Source: Xiphydria camelus
Taxonomy: Eukaryota > Arthropoda > Insecta > Hymenoptera > Xiphydriidae
Reading direction: 5' to 3'
Length of the DNA: 64,000 nucleotides
NCBI GenBank assembly: GCA_963678675.1
Contig: OY783198.1
Span: 12,038,580 to 12,102,579 of the forward strand
Shown here: positions 13,434 through 25,543 of the stretch, one piece after another
Layout of the letters: every line of letters starts with the position of its first letter
How positions within the stretch are numbered: the stretch's first letter is position 1
Program-made: the position numbers and the translations under genes
The notes under the pieces: generated by a model
What the model was told of the DNA's origin: nothing
Seen by the model: the letters and a program-made list of their open reading frames with translations, nothing else
Databases searched by the model: none

Positions 13434-16400
13434 ATACCGCGATACCGACCCGTACAGGTATAAATATACGTGTTTACACATGTATAACTTCTATAGAACT
13501 AACATGCGTAGAAATGCAATATTTATTTTAGGAAAATGTTATTTTAGTTAAGCGTCATATCGGTAATCACGCGAGTTTTTGATTTTTTCCCTGTTTCCTG
13601 TTGACTCGCTGCATTCTGCGGCGGTATGCAAATTTTGATCTTAGCTCAATGAGCCGAGAAGTTATTGAGCTGTAATGAATTAGATTGAGATCTGGACTAA
13701 CCATCTTGCGTACAAAGCATACCGCGATACCGACCCGTACAGGTATAAATATACGTGTTTACACATGTATAACTTCTATAGAACTAACTTGCGTAGAAAT
13801 GAAATATTTATTTTAGGAAAATTTTATTTTAAATAAGCGTCATATCGGTAATCAAGCGAGTTTTTCATTTTTTCCCTGTTTCCCATTGACTCGCTGCACT
13901 CTGCGGCGGTATACACACTTTGATCTTAGCTCATTGAGCCGAGAAGCTATTGAGCTCTAATGAATTACATTGAGATCCGGAATAACCATCTTGCGTACAA
14001 AGCGTACCGCGAAACCGACCCGCACATGGATAAATACAAACGTATTTGCAGATGTGTAATTTATGCAGAACTAACTTGCGTAGAAATGCAATATCCATTT
14101 TTATAAGATACTATTTTAGTTAAATGTCATATCGGTAATCATGCGAGTTTTTTATTTTTTCCTTGTTTACCATTGACTCGCTGCACTCTGCGGCGGTATA
14201 CACACTTTGATCTTAGCTCAATGAGCCGAGAAGCTGTTGAGCTCTAATGAATTATATTGAGATCTGGACTAACCATCTTGCGTACAAAGCATACCGCGAT
14301 ACCGACCCGTACAGGTATAAATATACGTGTTTACACATGTATAACTTCTATAGAACTAACTTGCGTAGAAATGAAATATTTATTTTAGGAAAATGTTATT
14401 TTAAATAAGCGTCATATCGGTAATCAAGCGAGTTTTTCATTTTTTCCCTGTTTCCCATTGACTCGCTGCACTCTGCGGCGGTATACACACTTTGATCTTA
14501 GCTCATTGAGCCGAGAAGCTATTGAGCTCTAATGAATTACATTGAGATCCGGAATAACCATCTTGCGTACAAAGCGTACCGCGAAACCGACCCGCATATG
14601 GATAAATACAAACGTATTTGCAGATGTGTAATTTATGCAGAACTAACTTGCGTAGAAATGCAATATCCATTTTTATAAGATACTATTTTAGTTAAATGTC
14701 ATATCGGTAATCATGCGAGTTTTTTATTTTTTCCTTGTTTACCATTGACTCGCTGCACTCTGCGGCGGTATACACACTTTGATCTTAGCTCATTGAGCCG
14801 AGAAGCTATTGAGCTCTAATGAATTACATTGAGATCCGGAATAACCATCTTGCGTACAAAGCGTACCGCGAAACCGACCCGCACATGGATAAATACAAAC
14901 GTATTTGCAGATGTGTAATTTATGCAGAACTAACTTGCGTAGAAATGCAATATCCATTTTTATAAGATACTATTTTAGTTAAATGTCATATCGGTAATCA
15001 TGCGAGTTTTTTATTTTTTCCTTGTTTACCATTGACTCGCTGCACTCTGCGGCGGTATACACACTTTGATCTTAGCTCAATGAGCCGAGAAGCTGTTGAG
15101 CTCTAATGAATTATATTGAGATCTGGACTAACCATCTTGCGTACAAAGCATACCGCGATACCGACCCGTATAGGTATAAATATACGTGTTTACACTTGTA
15201 TAACTTCTATAGAACTAACTTGCGTAGAAATGCAACATTTATTTTAGGAAAATGTTATTTTAGTTAAGCGTAATATCGGTAATCACGCGAGCTTTTCATT
15301 TTTTCCCTGTTTCCCATTGACTCGCTGCACTCTGCGGCGGTATACACACTTTGATCTTAGCTCAATGAGCCGAGAAGCTATTGAGCTGTAATGAATTAGA
15401 TTGAGATCTGGACTAACCATCTTGCGTACAAAGCATACCGCGATACCGACCCGTACAGGTATAAATATACGTGTTTACACATGTATAACTTCTATAGAAC
15501 TAACTTGCGTAGAAATGAAATATTTATTTTAGGAAAATATTATTTTAAATAAGCGTCATATCGGTAATCAAGCGAGTTTTTCATTTTTTCCCTGTTTCCC
15601 ATTGACTCGCTGCAATCTGCGGCGGTATACACACTTTGATCTTAGCTCATTGATCCGAGAAGCTATTGAGCTCTAATGAATTAGATTGAGATCCGGACTA
15701 ACCATCTTGCGTACAAAGCGTACCGCGAAACCGACCCGCACATGGATAAATACCAACGTATTTGCAGATGTGTAATTTATGCAGAACTAACTTGCGTAGA
15801 AATACAATATCCATTTTTATAAGATACTATTTTAGTTAAATGTCATATCGGTAATCATACGAGTTTTTTATTTTTTCCCTGTTTCCCATTGACTAGCTGC
15901 ACTCTGCGGCGGTATACACACTTTGATCTTAGCTCAATGAGCCGAGAAGCTATTGAGCTGTAACGAATTAGATTGAGATCTGGACTAACCATCTTGCGTA
16001 CAAAGCATACCGCGATACCGACCCGTACAGGTATAAATAAACGTGTTTACACATGTATAACTTCTACAGAACTAACTTGCGTAGAAATGCAATATTTATT
16101 TTAGGAAAATGTTATTTTAGTTAAGCGTCATATCGGTAATCACGCGAGTTTTTTTATTTTTTCCCTGTTTCCCACTGACTTGCTGCACTCTGCTGCGGTG
16201 TACACACTTTGATCTTAGCTCAATGAGCCAAGAAGTTATTGAGCTCTAATGAATTAGATTGAGATGTGGACTAACCATCTTGCGTACAAAGCATACCGCG
16301 ATACCGACCCGTACAGGTATAAATATACGTTTTTACACATGTATAACTTCTACAGAACTAACTTGCATAGAAATGCAATATTTATTTTAGGAAAATGTTA

Positions 16401-18008
16401 TTTTAGTTAAGCGTGATATCGGTAATCACGCGAGTTTTTCATTTTTTCCCTGTTTCCCACTGACTTGCTGCACTCTGCGGCGGTATACACACTTTGATCT
16501 TAGCTCATTGAGCCGAGAAGCTATGGAGCTGTTATGAATTAGATTGAGATCTGGACTAACCATCTTGCGTGCAAAGCATACCGCGATACCGACCCGTACA
16601 GGTATAAATATACGTGTTTACACATGTATAACTTCTATAGAACTAACTTGCGTAGAAATGCAATATTTATTTTAAGAAAATGTTATTTTAGTTAAGCGTC
16701 ATATCGGTAATCACGGGAGTTTTTTTTTATTTTTTCCCTGTTTCCCATTGACCATCTGCACTCTGCGGCGGTATACACACTTTGATCTTAGGTCAATGAG
16801 CCGAGAAGCTATTGAGCTCTAATGAATTAGATTGAGATCTGGACTAACCATCTTGCGTACAAAGCATACCGCGATACCGACCCGTACAGGTATAAATATA
16901 CGTGTTTACACATGTATAACTTCTATAGAACTAACTTGCGTAGAAATGAAATATTTATTTTAGGAAAATGTTATTTTAAATAAGCGTCATATCGGTAATC
17001 AAGCGAGTTTTTCATTTTTTCCCTGTTTCCCATTGACTCGCTGCACTCTGCGGCGGTATACACACTTTGATCTTAGCTCATTGAGCCGAGAAGCTATTGA
17101 GCTCTAATGAATTACATTGAGATCCGGAATAACCATCTTGCGTACAAAGCGTACCGCGAAACCGACCCGCACATGGATAAATACAAACGTATTTGCAGAT
17201 GTGTAATTTATGCAGAACTAACTTGCGTAGAAATGCAATATCCATTTTTATAAGATACTATTTTAGTTAAATGTCATATCGGTAATCATACGAGTTTTTT
17301 ATTTTTTCCCTGTTTTCCATTGACTAGCTGCACTCTGCGGCGGTATACACACTTTGATCTTAGCTCAATGAGCCGAGAAGCTATTGAGCTGTAACGAATT
17401 AGATTGAGATCTGGACTAACCATCTTGCGTACAAAGCATACCGCGATACCGACCCGTACAGGTATAAATAAACGTGTTTACACATGTATAACTTCTATAG
17501 AACTAACTTGCGTAGAAATGCAATATTTATTTTAGGAAAATGTTATTTTAGTTAAGCGTCATATTGGTAATCACGCGAGTTTTTTATTTTTTTCCCTGTT
17601 TCCCATTGACTAGCTGCACTCTGCGGCGGTATACACACTTTGATCTTAGCTCATTGAGCCGAGAAGCTATGGAGCTGTTATGAATTAGATTGAGATCTGG
17701 ACTAACCATCTTGCGTACAAAGCATACCGCGATACCGACCCGTACAGGTATAAATATACGTTTTTACACATGTATAACTTCTACAGAACTAACTTGCATA
17801 GAAATGCAATATTTATTTTAGGAAAATGTTATTTTAGTTAAGCGTCATATCGGTAATCACGCGAGTTTTTCATTTTTTCCCTGTTTCCCATTGACTCGCT
17901 GCCATTTGCGGCGGTATACACACTTTGATCTTAGCTCATTGAGCCGAGAAGCTATTGAGCTCTAATGAATTAGATTGAGATCTGGACTAACCATCTTGCG
18001 TACAAAGC
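13434..18008 (+). repeat. Higher-order repeat, 4575 bp (16 monomers), copy 1
   Basis: Rare diagnostic variants recur exactly 4575 bp downstream: TCCTGTTGAC at 13596 and 18171, GCTTTTC at 15291 and 19866, TGATCCGAGA at 15651 and 20226, GCCATTTGCG at 17901 and 22476. I found no differences between copies at the diagnostic sites checked. The preceding monomer (13149-13433) no longer matches its counterpart, which sets the left boundary. 4575/16 is 285.9 bp. Confidence 0.9.
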
Positions 18009-21000
18009 ATACCGCGATACCGACCCGTACAGGTATAAATATACGTGTTTACACATGTATAACTTCTATAGAACTAACATGCGTAGAAATGCAATATTTA
18101 TTTTAGGAAAATGTTATTTTAGTTAAGCGTCATATCGGTAATCACGCGAGTTTTTGATTTTTTCCCTGTTTCCTGTTGACTCGCTGCATTCTGCGGCGGT
18201 ATGCAAATTTTGATCTTAGCTCAATGAGCCGAGAAGTTATTGAGCTGTAATGAATTAGATTGAGATCTGGACTAACCATCTTGCGTACAAAGCATACCGC
18301 GATACCGACCCGTACAGGTATAAATATACGTGTTTACACATGTATAACTTCTATAGAACTAACTTGCGTAGAAATGAAATATTTATTTTAGGAAAATTTT
18401 ATTTTAAATAAGCGTCATATCGGTAATCAAGCGAGTTTTTCATTTTTTCCCTGTTTCCCATTGACTCGCTGCACTCTGCGGCGGTATACACACTTTGATC
18501 TTAGCTCATTGAGCCGAGAAGCTATTGAGCTCTAATGAATTACATTGAGATCCGGAATAACCATCTTGCGTACAAAGCGTACCGCGAAACCGACCCGCAC
18601 ATGGATAAATACAAACGTATTTGCAGATGTGTAATTTATGCAGAACTAACTTGCGTAGAAATGCAATATCCATTTTTATAAGATACTATTTTAGTTAAAT
18701 GTCATATCGGTAATCATGCGAGTTTTTTATTTTTTCCTTGTTTACCATTGACTCGCTGCACTCTGCGGCGGTATACACACTTTGATCTTAGCTCAATGAG
18801 CCGAGAAGCTGTTGAGCTCTAATGAATTATATTGAGATCTGGACTAACCATCTTGCGTACAAAGCATACCGCGATACCGACCCGTACAGGTATAAATATA
18901 CGTGTTTACACATGTATAACTTCTATAGAACTAACTTGCGTAGAAATGAAATATTTATTTTAGGAAAATGTTATTTTAAATAAGCGTCATATCGGTAATC
19001 AAGCGAGTTTTTCATTTTTTCCCTGTTTCCCATTGACTCGCTGCACTCTGCGGCGGTATACACACTTTGATCTTAGCTCATTGAGCCGAGAAGCTATTGA
19101 GCTCTAATGAATTACATTGAGATCCGGAATAACCATCTTGCGTACAAAGCGTACCGCGAAACCGACCCGCATATGGATAAATACAAACGTATTTGCAGAT
19201 GTGTAATTTATGCAGAACTAACTTGCGTAGAAATGCAATATCCATTTTTATAAGATACTATTTTAGTTAAATGTCATATCGGTAATCATGCGAGTTTTTT
19301 ATTTTTTCCTTGTTTACCATTGACTCGCTGCACTCTGCGGCGGTATACACACTTTGATCTTAGCTCATTGAGCCGAGAAGCTATTGAGCTCTAATGAATT
19401 ACATTGAGATCCGGAATAACCATCTTGCGTACAAAGCGTACCGCGAAACCGACCCGCACATGGATAAATACAAACGTATTTGCAGATGTGTAATTTATGC
19501 AGAACTAACTTGCGTAGAAATGCAATATCCATTTTTATAAGATACTATTTTAGTTAAATGTCATATCGGTAATCATGCGAGTTTTTTATTTTTTCCTTGT
19601 TTACCATTGACTCGCTGCACTCTGCGGCGGTATACACACTTTGATCTTAGCTCAATGAGCCGAGAAGCTGTTGAGCTCTAATGAATTATATTGAGATCTG
19701 GACTAACCATCTTGCGTACAAAGCATACCGCGATACCGACCCGTATAGGTATAAATATACGTGTTTACACTTGTATAACTTCTATAGAACTAACTTGCGT
19801 AGAAATGCAACATTTATTTTAGGAAAATGTTATTTTAGTTAAGCGTAATATCGGTAATCACGCGAGCTTTTCATTTTTTCCCTGTTTCCCATTGACTCGC
19901 TGCACTCTGCGGCGGTATACACACTTTGATCTTAGCTCAATGAGCCGAGAAGCTATTGAGCTGTAATGAATTAGATTGAGATCTGGACTAACCATCTTGC
20001 GTACAAAGCATACCGCGATACCGACCCGTACAGGTATAAATATACGTGTTTACACATGTATAACTTCTATAGAACTAACTTGCGTAGAAATGAAATATTT
20101 ATTTTAGGAAAATATTATTTTAAATAAGCGTCATATCGGTAATCAAGCGAGTTTTTCATTTTTTCCCTGTTTCCCATTGACTCGCTGCAATCTGCGGCGG
20201 TATACACACTTTGATCTTAGCTCATTGATCCGAGAAGCTATTGAGCTCTAATGAATTAGATTGAGATCCGGACTAACCATCTTGCGTACAAAGCGTACCG
20301 CGAAACCGACCCGCACATGGATAAATACCAACGTATTTGCAGATGTGTAATTTATGCAGAACTAACTTGCGTAGAAATACAATATCCATTTTTATAAGAT
20401 ACTATTTTAGTTAAATGTCATATCGGTAATCATACGAGTTTTTTATTTTTTCCCTGTTTCCCATTGACTAGCTGCACTCTGCGGCGGTATACACACTTTG
20501 ATCTTAGCTCAATGAGCCGAGAAGCTATTGAGCTGTAACGAATTAGATTGAGATCTGGACTAACCATCTTGCGTACAAAGCATACCGCGATACCGACCCG
20601 TACAGGTATAAATAAACGTGTTTACACATGTATAACTTCTACAGAACTAACTTGCGTAGAAATGCAATATTTATTTTAGGAAAATGTTATTTTAGTTAAG
20701 CGTCATATCGGTAATCACGCGAGTTTTTTTATTTTTTCCCTGTTTCCCACTGACTTGCTGCACTCTGCTGCGGTGTACACACTTTGATCTTAGCTCAATG
20801 AGCCAAGAAGTTATTGAGCTCTAATGAATTAGATTGAGATGTGGACTAACCATCTTGCGTACAAAGCATACCGCGATACCGACCCGTACAGGTATAAATA
20901 TACGTTTTTACACATGTATAACTTCTACAGAACTAACTTGCATAGAAATGCAATATTTATTTTAGGAAAATGTTATTTTAGTTAAGCGTGATATCGGTAA

Positions 21001-22583
21001 TCACGCGAGTTTTTCATTTTTTCCCTGTTTCCCACTGACTTGCTGCACTCTGCGGCGGTATACACACTTTGATCTTAGCTCATTGAGCCGAGAAGCTATG
21101 GAGCTGTTATGAATTAGATTGAGATCTGGACTAACCATCTTGCGTGCAAAGCATACCGCGATACCGACCCGTACAGGTATAAATATACGTGTTTACACAT
21201 GTATAACTTCTATAGAACTAACTTGCGTAGAAATGCAATATTTATTTTAAGAAAATGTTATTTTAGTTAAGCGTCATATCGGTAATCACGGGAGTTTTTT
21301 TTTATTTTTTCCCTGTTTCCCATTGACCATCTGCACTCTGCGGCGGTATACACACTTTGATCTTAGGTCAATGAGCCGAGAAGCTATTGAGCTCTAATGA
21401 ATTAGATTGAGATCTGGACTAACCATCTTGCGTACAAAGCATACCGCGATACCGACCCGTACAGGTATAAATATACGTGTTTACACATGTATAACTTCTA
21501 TAGAACTAACTTGCGTAGAAATGAAATATTTATTTTAGGAAAATGTTATTTTAAATAAGCGTCATATCGGTAATCAAGCGAGTTTTTCATTTTTTCCCTG
21601 TTTCCCATTGACTCGCTGCACTCTGCGGCGGTATACACACTTTGATCTTAGCTCATTGAGCCGAGAAGCTATTGAGCTCTAATGAATTACATTGAGATCC
21701 GGAATAACCATCTTGCGTACAAAGCGTACCGCGAAACCGACCCGCACATGGATAAATACAAACGTATTTGCAGATGTGTAATTTATGCAGAACTAACTTG
21801 CGTAGAAATGCAATATCCATTTTTATAAGATACTATTTTAGTTAAATGTCATATCGGTAATCATACGAGTTTTTTATTTTTTCCCTGTTTTCCATTGACT
21901 AGCTGCACTCTGCGGCGGTATACACACTTTGATCTTAGCTCAATGAGCCGAGAAGCTATTGAGCTGTAACGAATTAGATTGAGATCTGGACTAACCATCT
22001 TGCGTACAAAGCATACCGCGATACCGACCCGTACAGGTATAAATAAACGTGTTTACACATGTATAACTTCTATAGAACTAACTTGCGTAGAAATGCAATA
22101 TTTATTTTAGGAAAATGTTATTTTAGTTAAGCGTCATATTGGTAATCACGCGAGTTTTTTATTTTTTTCCCTGTTTCCCATTGACTAGCTGCACTCTGCG
22201 GCGGTATACACACTTTGATCTTAGCTCATTGAGCCGAGAAGCTATGGAGCTGTTATGAATTAGATTGAGATCTGGACTAACCATCTTGCGTACAAAGCAT
22301 ACCGCGATACCGACCCGTACAGGTATAAATATACGTTTTTACACATGTATAACTTCTACAGAACTAACTTGCATAGAAATGCAATATTTATTTTAGGAAA
22401 ATGTTATTTTAGTTAAGCGTCATATCGGTAATCACGCGAGTTTTTCATTTTTTCCCTGTTTCCCATTGACTCGCTGCCATTTGCGGCGGTATACACACTT
22501 TGATCTTAGCTCATTGAGCCGAGAAGCTATTGAGCTCTAATGAATTAGATTGAGATCTGGACTAACCATCTTGCGTACAAAGC
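18009..22583 (+). repeat. Higher-order repeat, 4575 bp (16 monomers), copy 2
   Basis: Second tandem copy of the unit at 13434-18008, with the same order of A, B and marker monomers. The match breaks down in the next monomer (differences at 22652 and 22667 against 18077 and 18092), which is also the monomer carrying the transposon. A weaker, rearranged relative lies near 11440-13430 (GCGGTGTACAC and GCGTGATATCGG variants, offset about 4573 bp), so the unit probably had an older precursor. Confidence 0.9.
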
Positions 22584-22701
22584 ATACCGCGATACCGACC
22601 CGTACAGGTATAAATATACGTGTTTACACATGTATAACTTCTATAGAACTAGCATGCGTAGAAATGGAATATTTATTTTAGGAAAATGTTATTTTAGTTA
22701 A
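22584..22701 (+). repeat. Left part (118 bp) of the monomer split by the transposon
   Basis: This monomer starts normally and ends at the TTAA where the transposon begins. With 26190-26356 (167 bp) it makes a complete 285-bp monomer, so nothing was lost on insertion. It carries ACTAGCATGCG, otherwise seen only in the right arm, and a private AAATGGAAT (normally AAATGCAAT). Confidence 0.93.
22698..22701. other. Target-site duplication TTAA, left copy
   Basis: Intact class A monomers read TTTTAGTTAAGCGTCAT at this point. The left flank ends in TTAA and the right flank restarts with TTAA, so the tetranucleotide is duplicated. Because TTAA is self-complementary, a 2-bp TA duplication with an inverted repeat starting AGGTAG fits equally well. 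Confidence 0.9.
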
Positions 22702-22720
22702 GGTAGTTGGGACTCGATTT
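22702..22720 (+). repeat. Terminal inverted repeat, left end (19 bp)
   Basis: GGTAGTTGGGACTCGATTT, the exact reverse complement of 26167-26185. The match stops at the next base (G here, T at the other end). Together with the self-complementary TTAA the symmetry extends 4 bp outward on each side. It is presumably the transposase recognition site. Confidence 0.95.
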
Positions 22721-22751
22721 GACGTTTCTTAGGAATTACTTCAAATTTTTA

Positions 22752-22770
22752 TGGTATATTCTTCATACCA
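22752..22770. repeat. Subterminal short inverted repeat
   Basis: TGGTAT and ATACCA are separated by 7 bases, 50 bp in from the left transposon end. It could be a subterminal protein-binding site or chance in AT-rich sequence. I saw no counterpart near the other end. Confidence 0.35.
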
Positions 22771-23224
22771 CAATGCATCTTTCTACCAAGTTTGAAGTCG
22801 ATCTACCATTTAGAAGCTGAGCTATTAATTTTTGAAATTTTTAATTTTCCCATTGATCCAATGTAATTACACAGAGCAAACGTTTACAAAACGCACTTAA
22901 CGCGGCATATCTCAGAAACTGTTCTTAAGAATTGTTTGAAAAAACTATCAAGTGTAGAATGATCCTTTCTCAACAAATTAAAACCAAAATGATATTGGTA
23001 CACCATTTAGTTTTTGCAATAATTACGTAGAAAGCATCATACTTTTACTAATTTCACTGATCGACAAAATTTAACTTTTTGTCTGTTAAATGAATTACAA
23101 TGCCTGTTTCTAATGGAATTTTTTGCTCTGATTTTAAATTTACATAGCATTTTTTTGTAACGGGTAAGGTTTTCTTGTAATACTAAATTAAAAGGTTCAT
23201 ACTGTCGTAAAGTGATTAGTATTA

Positions 23225-23230
23225 TTTAAT
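23225..23230 (-). promoter_or_regulatory. Possible poly(A) signal for the transposase gene
   Basis: Reads ATTAAA on the minus strand, about 20 bases past the TGA stop at 23250-23252. ATTAAA is the common variant of AATAAA and the position suits a short 3' UTR. The hexamer is frequent by chance in AT-rich DNA. Confidence 0.4.
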
Positions 23231-23249
23231 GTACTGACATGTATTAATC

Positions 23250-24929
23250 TCAATCAAAATGGATAGTTTTTAACGATTTTCTACTGTATTTGGCTTGAGG
23301 AACATCCCTTTTTAGTGTCCAACAATAGTCTGCTAGCATATTTGGATTCCATTTTCCCTGATAGCGTTTTTCTATGGTTGAAATATCTTGGTGGAACCGC
23401 TCGCCGTGTTCGTCGCTCACATCGCCTAGATTTTCGGGAAAGAAGTCCAAGTGTGAATCCAGAAAATGTATTTTTAAGGACATGTTACATCCCAGAGCTT
23501 TATAATTTAGAAGGAGTTCTGAAACTAGTTCTCTATAGTTCTCAGCTTTTCTATTGCCAAGAAATTCTGTTACGACATTTTTGAAAGACTTCCATGCAGC
23601 TTTTTCAACCTCATTCAAACTTTCTTCAAAGCAATAGTCGTTTATAAGTTCCCTTATTTGTGGGCCTATAAATATACCCTCTTTTATTTTAGTTTCACTG
23701 ATCCTAGGGAATTTGTTCTTTAAGTACAAAATACCTTGACCACTTTTATCCATCGCCTTCACAAAATTTTTCATTAATCCAAGTTTGATGTGCAAGGGAG
23801 GAAGATATACGTGTTCAGGGTTTACAAGTGGTTGAGAAGTAACGTTTTTTTGTCCAGGTATCAGATTTCTTTTAGGCCATTGCTGTTTGACAAAATGATT
23901 TTTTCGATCTCTGCTATCCCATTCGCATAGAAAACAACAAAATTTAGTATATCCTGTTTGGAGCCCTAACAAAAGCGCTATAACTTTCAAATCGCCGCAT
24001 ATATTCCAAGAATACTGTTGGTATTGTATCTTCGATAGCAAATTCTTCATGTTGTCATACGTCTCTTTCATATGAGCTGCGTAGGCAAGAGGAATCGAAG
24101 GTTTCTTATTTCCAATGTGAAGAAGCACGGCTTTTAAACTTAGTTTAGAGGAATCTATAAACAACCTCCATTCGTTAACATCATGGTGGTATCCTAACTC
24201 ACTCAGTAATGAATCAACGTCAGTACAATATATTAAATTTCCTTCTGCGGAGAACAAGCGCTTGAAGTCGTCTTCTCTTCGACGATAGAAAGAAATTGTA
24301 GTTCCCTTCTCGAGAAGATTCCAACCCTTTAATCTGGACGCCAACAATTCTGCCTGATTTTTTGATAAGTTTAGATCACGAACTAGATCATTGAGTTCAG
24401 CCTGATTGATTCTATGAGGTTCTGCAGACATTTCACAAAAATCTGGGTCTTCAATGTCGTCTTTTTCTGGGCTTAATTGTAAATTTTCATCGCCAGTATT
24501 TTCGGTATCTAAACTCCAATTTTCTGGTGGCGCTGGGATTGGAAGCTCGTCGCTGTGAGGAACAGGCCTGATAGCTGAAGCAAGGTTGGGATATTCAATG
24601 GTCTTCTTGGTCTTGCTTGTTATTCCAGCAATTTTTGTAATGCAGAAATAACAGTCAGTGAAGTGATCCTTTGGCTCCCTCCATACCATTGGAATTGCAA
24701 ATGGCATATATCGTGACTTTCCGTGAAGCCAACCACTGAGTAATGTTACACAAGACGCACAACAAATATGAGGGGCCCAAGGTTTTTCCTGATCACCGAT
24801 TTTACACCCAAAATAAAGCTCATATGCCTTTTTTATCAAGGGAGTAATATTCCTTCTTTGGGACTTCAATGTTAGTTCACCACACACATAACAGAAATTG
24901 TTTGGATGATTTTCACAATTTCGCGGCAT
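23250..24929 (-). CDS. Putative DDE-type transposase of a TTAA-flanked element
   Basis: Single uninterrupted frame, 559 aa, ending in TGA. Seen directly: an N-terminal cysteine-rich region with CYVC (C13, C16), CCASC (C56, C57, C60) and CYFC (C93, C96) that could bind zinc and terminal DNA; an acidic, proline-rich linker (about 125-175); then a conserved-looking core. Candidate catalytic acids are D259 (in LFIDSSK), D313 (in CGDLK, followed by CCFLCEWD) and E507 or E510 (in DEHGERFHQD near 506-515). Spacing is 54 residues from D259 to D313 and about 195 to the glutamate, a plausible D-D-E layout with an insertion. The protein resembles uncharacterised invertebrate proteins that begin M-x3-C and contain the DEHGERFHQD motif; this is from memory, not a search. 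I chose the ATG at 24929. An in-frame ATG at 25010 would add 27 hydrophobic residues ahead of that usual start. No frameshift or internal stop was seen. The transposase role is inferred from the motifs plus the flanking inverted repeats. Confidence 0.85.
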   Translation of the reverse strand: MPRNCENHPNNFCYVCGELTLKSQRRNITPLIKKAYELYFGCKIGDQEKPWAPHICCASCVTLLSGWLHGKSRYMPFAIPMVWREPKDHFTDCYFCITKIAGITSKTKKTIEYPNLASAIRPVPHSDELPIPAPPENWSLDTENTGDENLQLSPEKDDIEDPDFCEMSAEPHRINQAELNDLVRDLNLSKNQAELLASRLKGWNLLEKGTTISFYRRREDDFKRLFSAEGNLIYCTDVDSLLSELGYHHDVNEWRLFIDSSKLSLKAVLLHIGNKKPSIPLAYAAHMKETYDNMKNLLSKIQYQQYSWNICGDLKVIALLLGLQTGYTKFCCFLCEWDSRDRKNHFVKQQWPKRNLIPGQKNVTSQPLVNPEHVYLPPLHIKLGLMKNFVKAMDKSGQGILYLKNKFPRISETKIKEGIFIGPQIRELINDYCFEESLNEVEKAAWKSFKNVVTEFLGNRKAENYRELVSELLLNYKALGCNMSLKIHFLDSHLDFFPENLGDVSDEHGERFHQDISTIEKRYQGKWNPNMLADYCWTLKRDVPQAKYSRKSLKTIHFD

Positions 24930-25543
24930 TTTAAGAAATCTGTTTTTACAAAAATAAACACTAGATTGCAAGGTAAAGACGAGTAGTTCACTGTAAATTA
25001 ATAGAAACACCTTTCACACTCGACACGCAGATCTAAACTAAACTGAAGAGACTCACGTAAGCAACGCGCCGATATTATCAAGCTGGCTGGACTTGTTTTG
25101 ACAGGTCTGGCGTGTACTTGGTATCCTTATTGGAATCTACATTATGATACATTGTTGACGATCACCTTCTTTCGATACAGCCGAAAGCATATAAAGTTAC
25201 ATACAAAAATACACATTATTATCTAGGAAATATAAAAGTTATTAAAAATGTAAAATTACAAAAAAACTGAGCCCGATGGGCAATTTCTGTTGTTATATTC
25301 GACTTTAGCGTAGCAAAATACATAAGAAACAGCTATAGTTATCCATTTAACAAAATCACTGTTGACCAGTGTTTTTGTCGCATGGAGGGGAGCACGAAAC
25401 TCAATGTGGCAACGTTTCACGAGGCAGTCGGCGCGCGAGATTTGAAATGATAGGTTACATGGGATTACAATGAATTGAAACTTTTTAATTTTCAAACCTA
25501 AATTTTTATTTTAATATCAACTTTAAACTTGACATAAATATTT
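24930..25543. other. Transposon leader between the transposase and the upstream ORF
   Basis: Probable 5' untranslated or promoter region of the minus-strand transposase gene. A 79-aa open frame on the minus strand (25256-25495) has no recognisable domain and is probably chance. GC-richer patches near 25061-25130 and 25376-25440 stand out from the AT-rich surroundings. No promoter could be fixed with confidence. Confidence 0.55.

Larger units (their letters stand above)
1..22697 (+). repeat. Satellite DNA array, left arm (about 79 monomers of 285-288 bp)
   Basis: Head-to-tail monomers fill this stretch. Using the start ATACCGCGAYACCGACCCG as anchor, successive copies begin at 1, 289, 574, 859, 1145, 1431, 1716 and 2002, giving spacings of 285-288. 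Most of the length variation comes from a T-tract after CGAG. Class A monomers dominate; 11 class B monomers start near 2860, 14003, 14575, 14861, 15719, 17150, 18578, 19150, 19436, 20294 and 21725. A marker variant with CACGGGAG and CTTAGGTCAATG (near 1, 2287, 5715, 8572, 9437, 10861, 12291, 16577 and 21152) was seen only in this arm. No gene interrupts the arm, and stops occur in all frames. The array continues beyond base 1. A centromeric or pericentromeric location is inferred, not shown. Confidence 0.98.
22721..23249. other. Transposon 3' noncoding region
   Basis: AT-rich noncoding DNA between the left inverted repeat and the transposase stop codon. No convincing ORF is seen on either strand. 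It holds a small inverted repeat (22752-22770) and a possible poly(A) signal for the transposase (23225-23230). The rest shows no recognisable feature. Confidence 0.8.

Noticed and set aside
1..22697. Regular repeats suggestive of a CRISPR array
   Set aside because: The whole 286-bp period is repeated with no unique spacers, and no cas genes are present; this is a eukaryotic satellite.
23315..23584. 89-aa ORF on the plus strand
   Set aside because: Lies wholly antisense to the 3' part of the transposase gene and has no recognisable features; a shadow frame.
24929..25010. Upstream in-frame ATG at 25010 as transposase start
   Set aside because: It would add a hydrophobic 27-residue lead that looks like translated leader. 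The ATG at 24929 places the first Cys pair at the usual distance from the N-terminus.
25256..25495. 79-aa ORF on the minus strand in the transposon leader
   Set aside because: No domain and no unusual length for chance. Composition changes midway across the GC-rich patch. Mentioned only under the leader.
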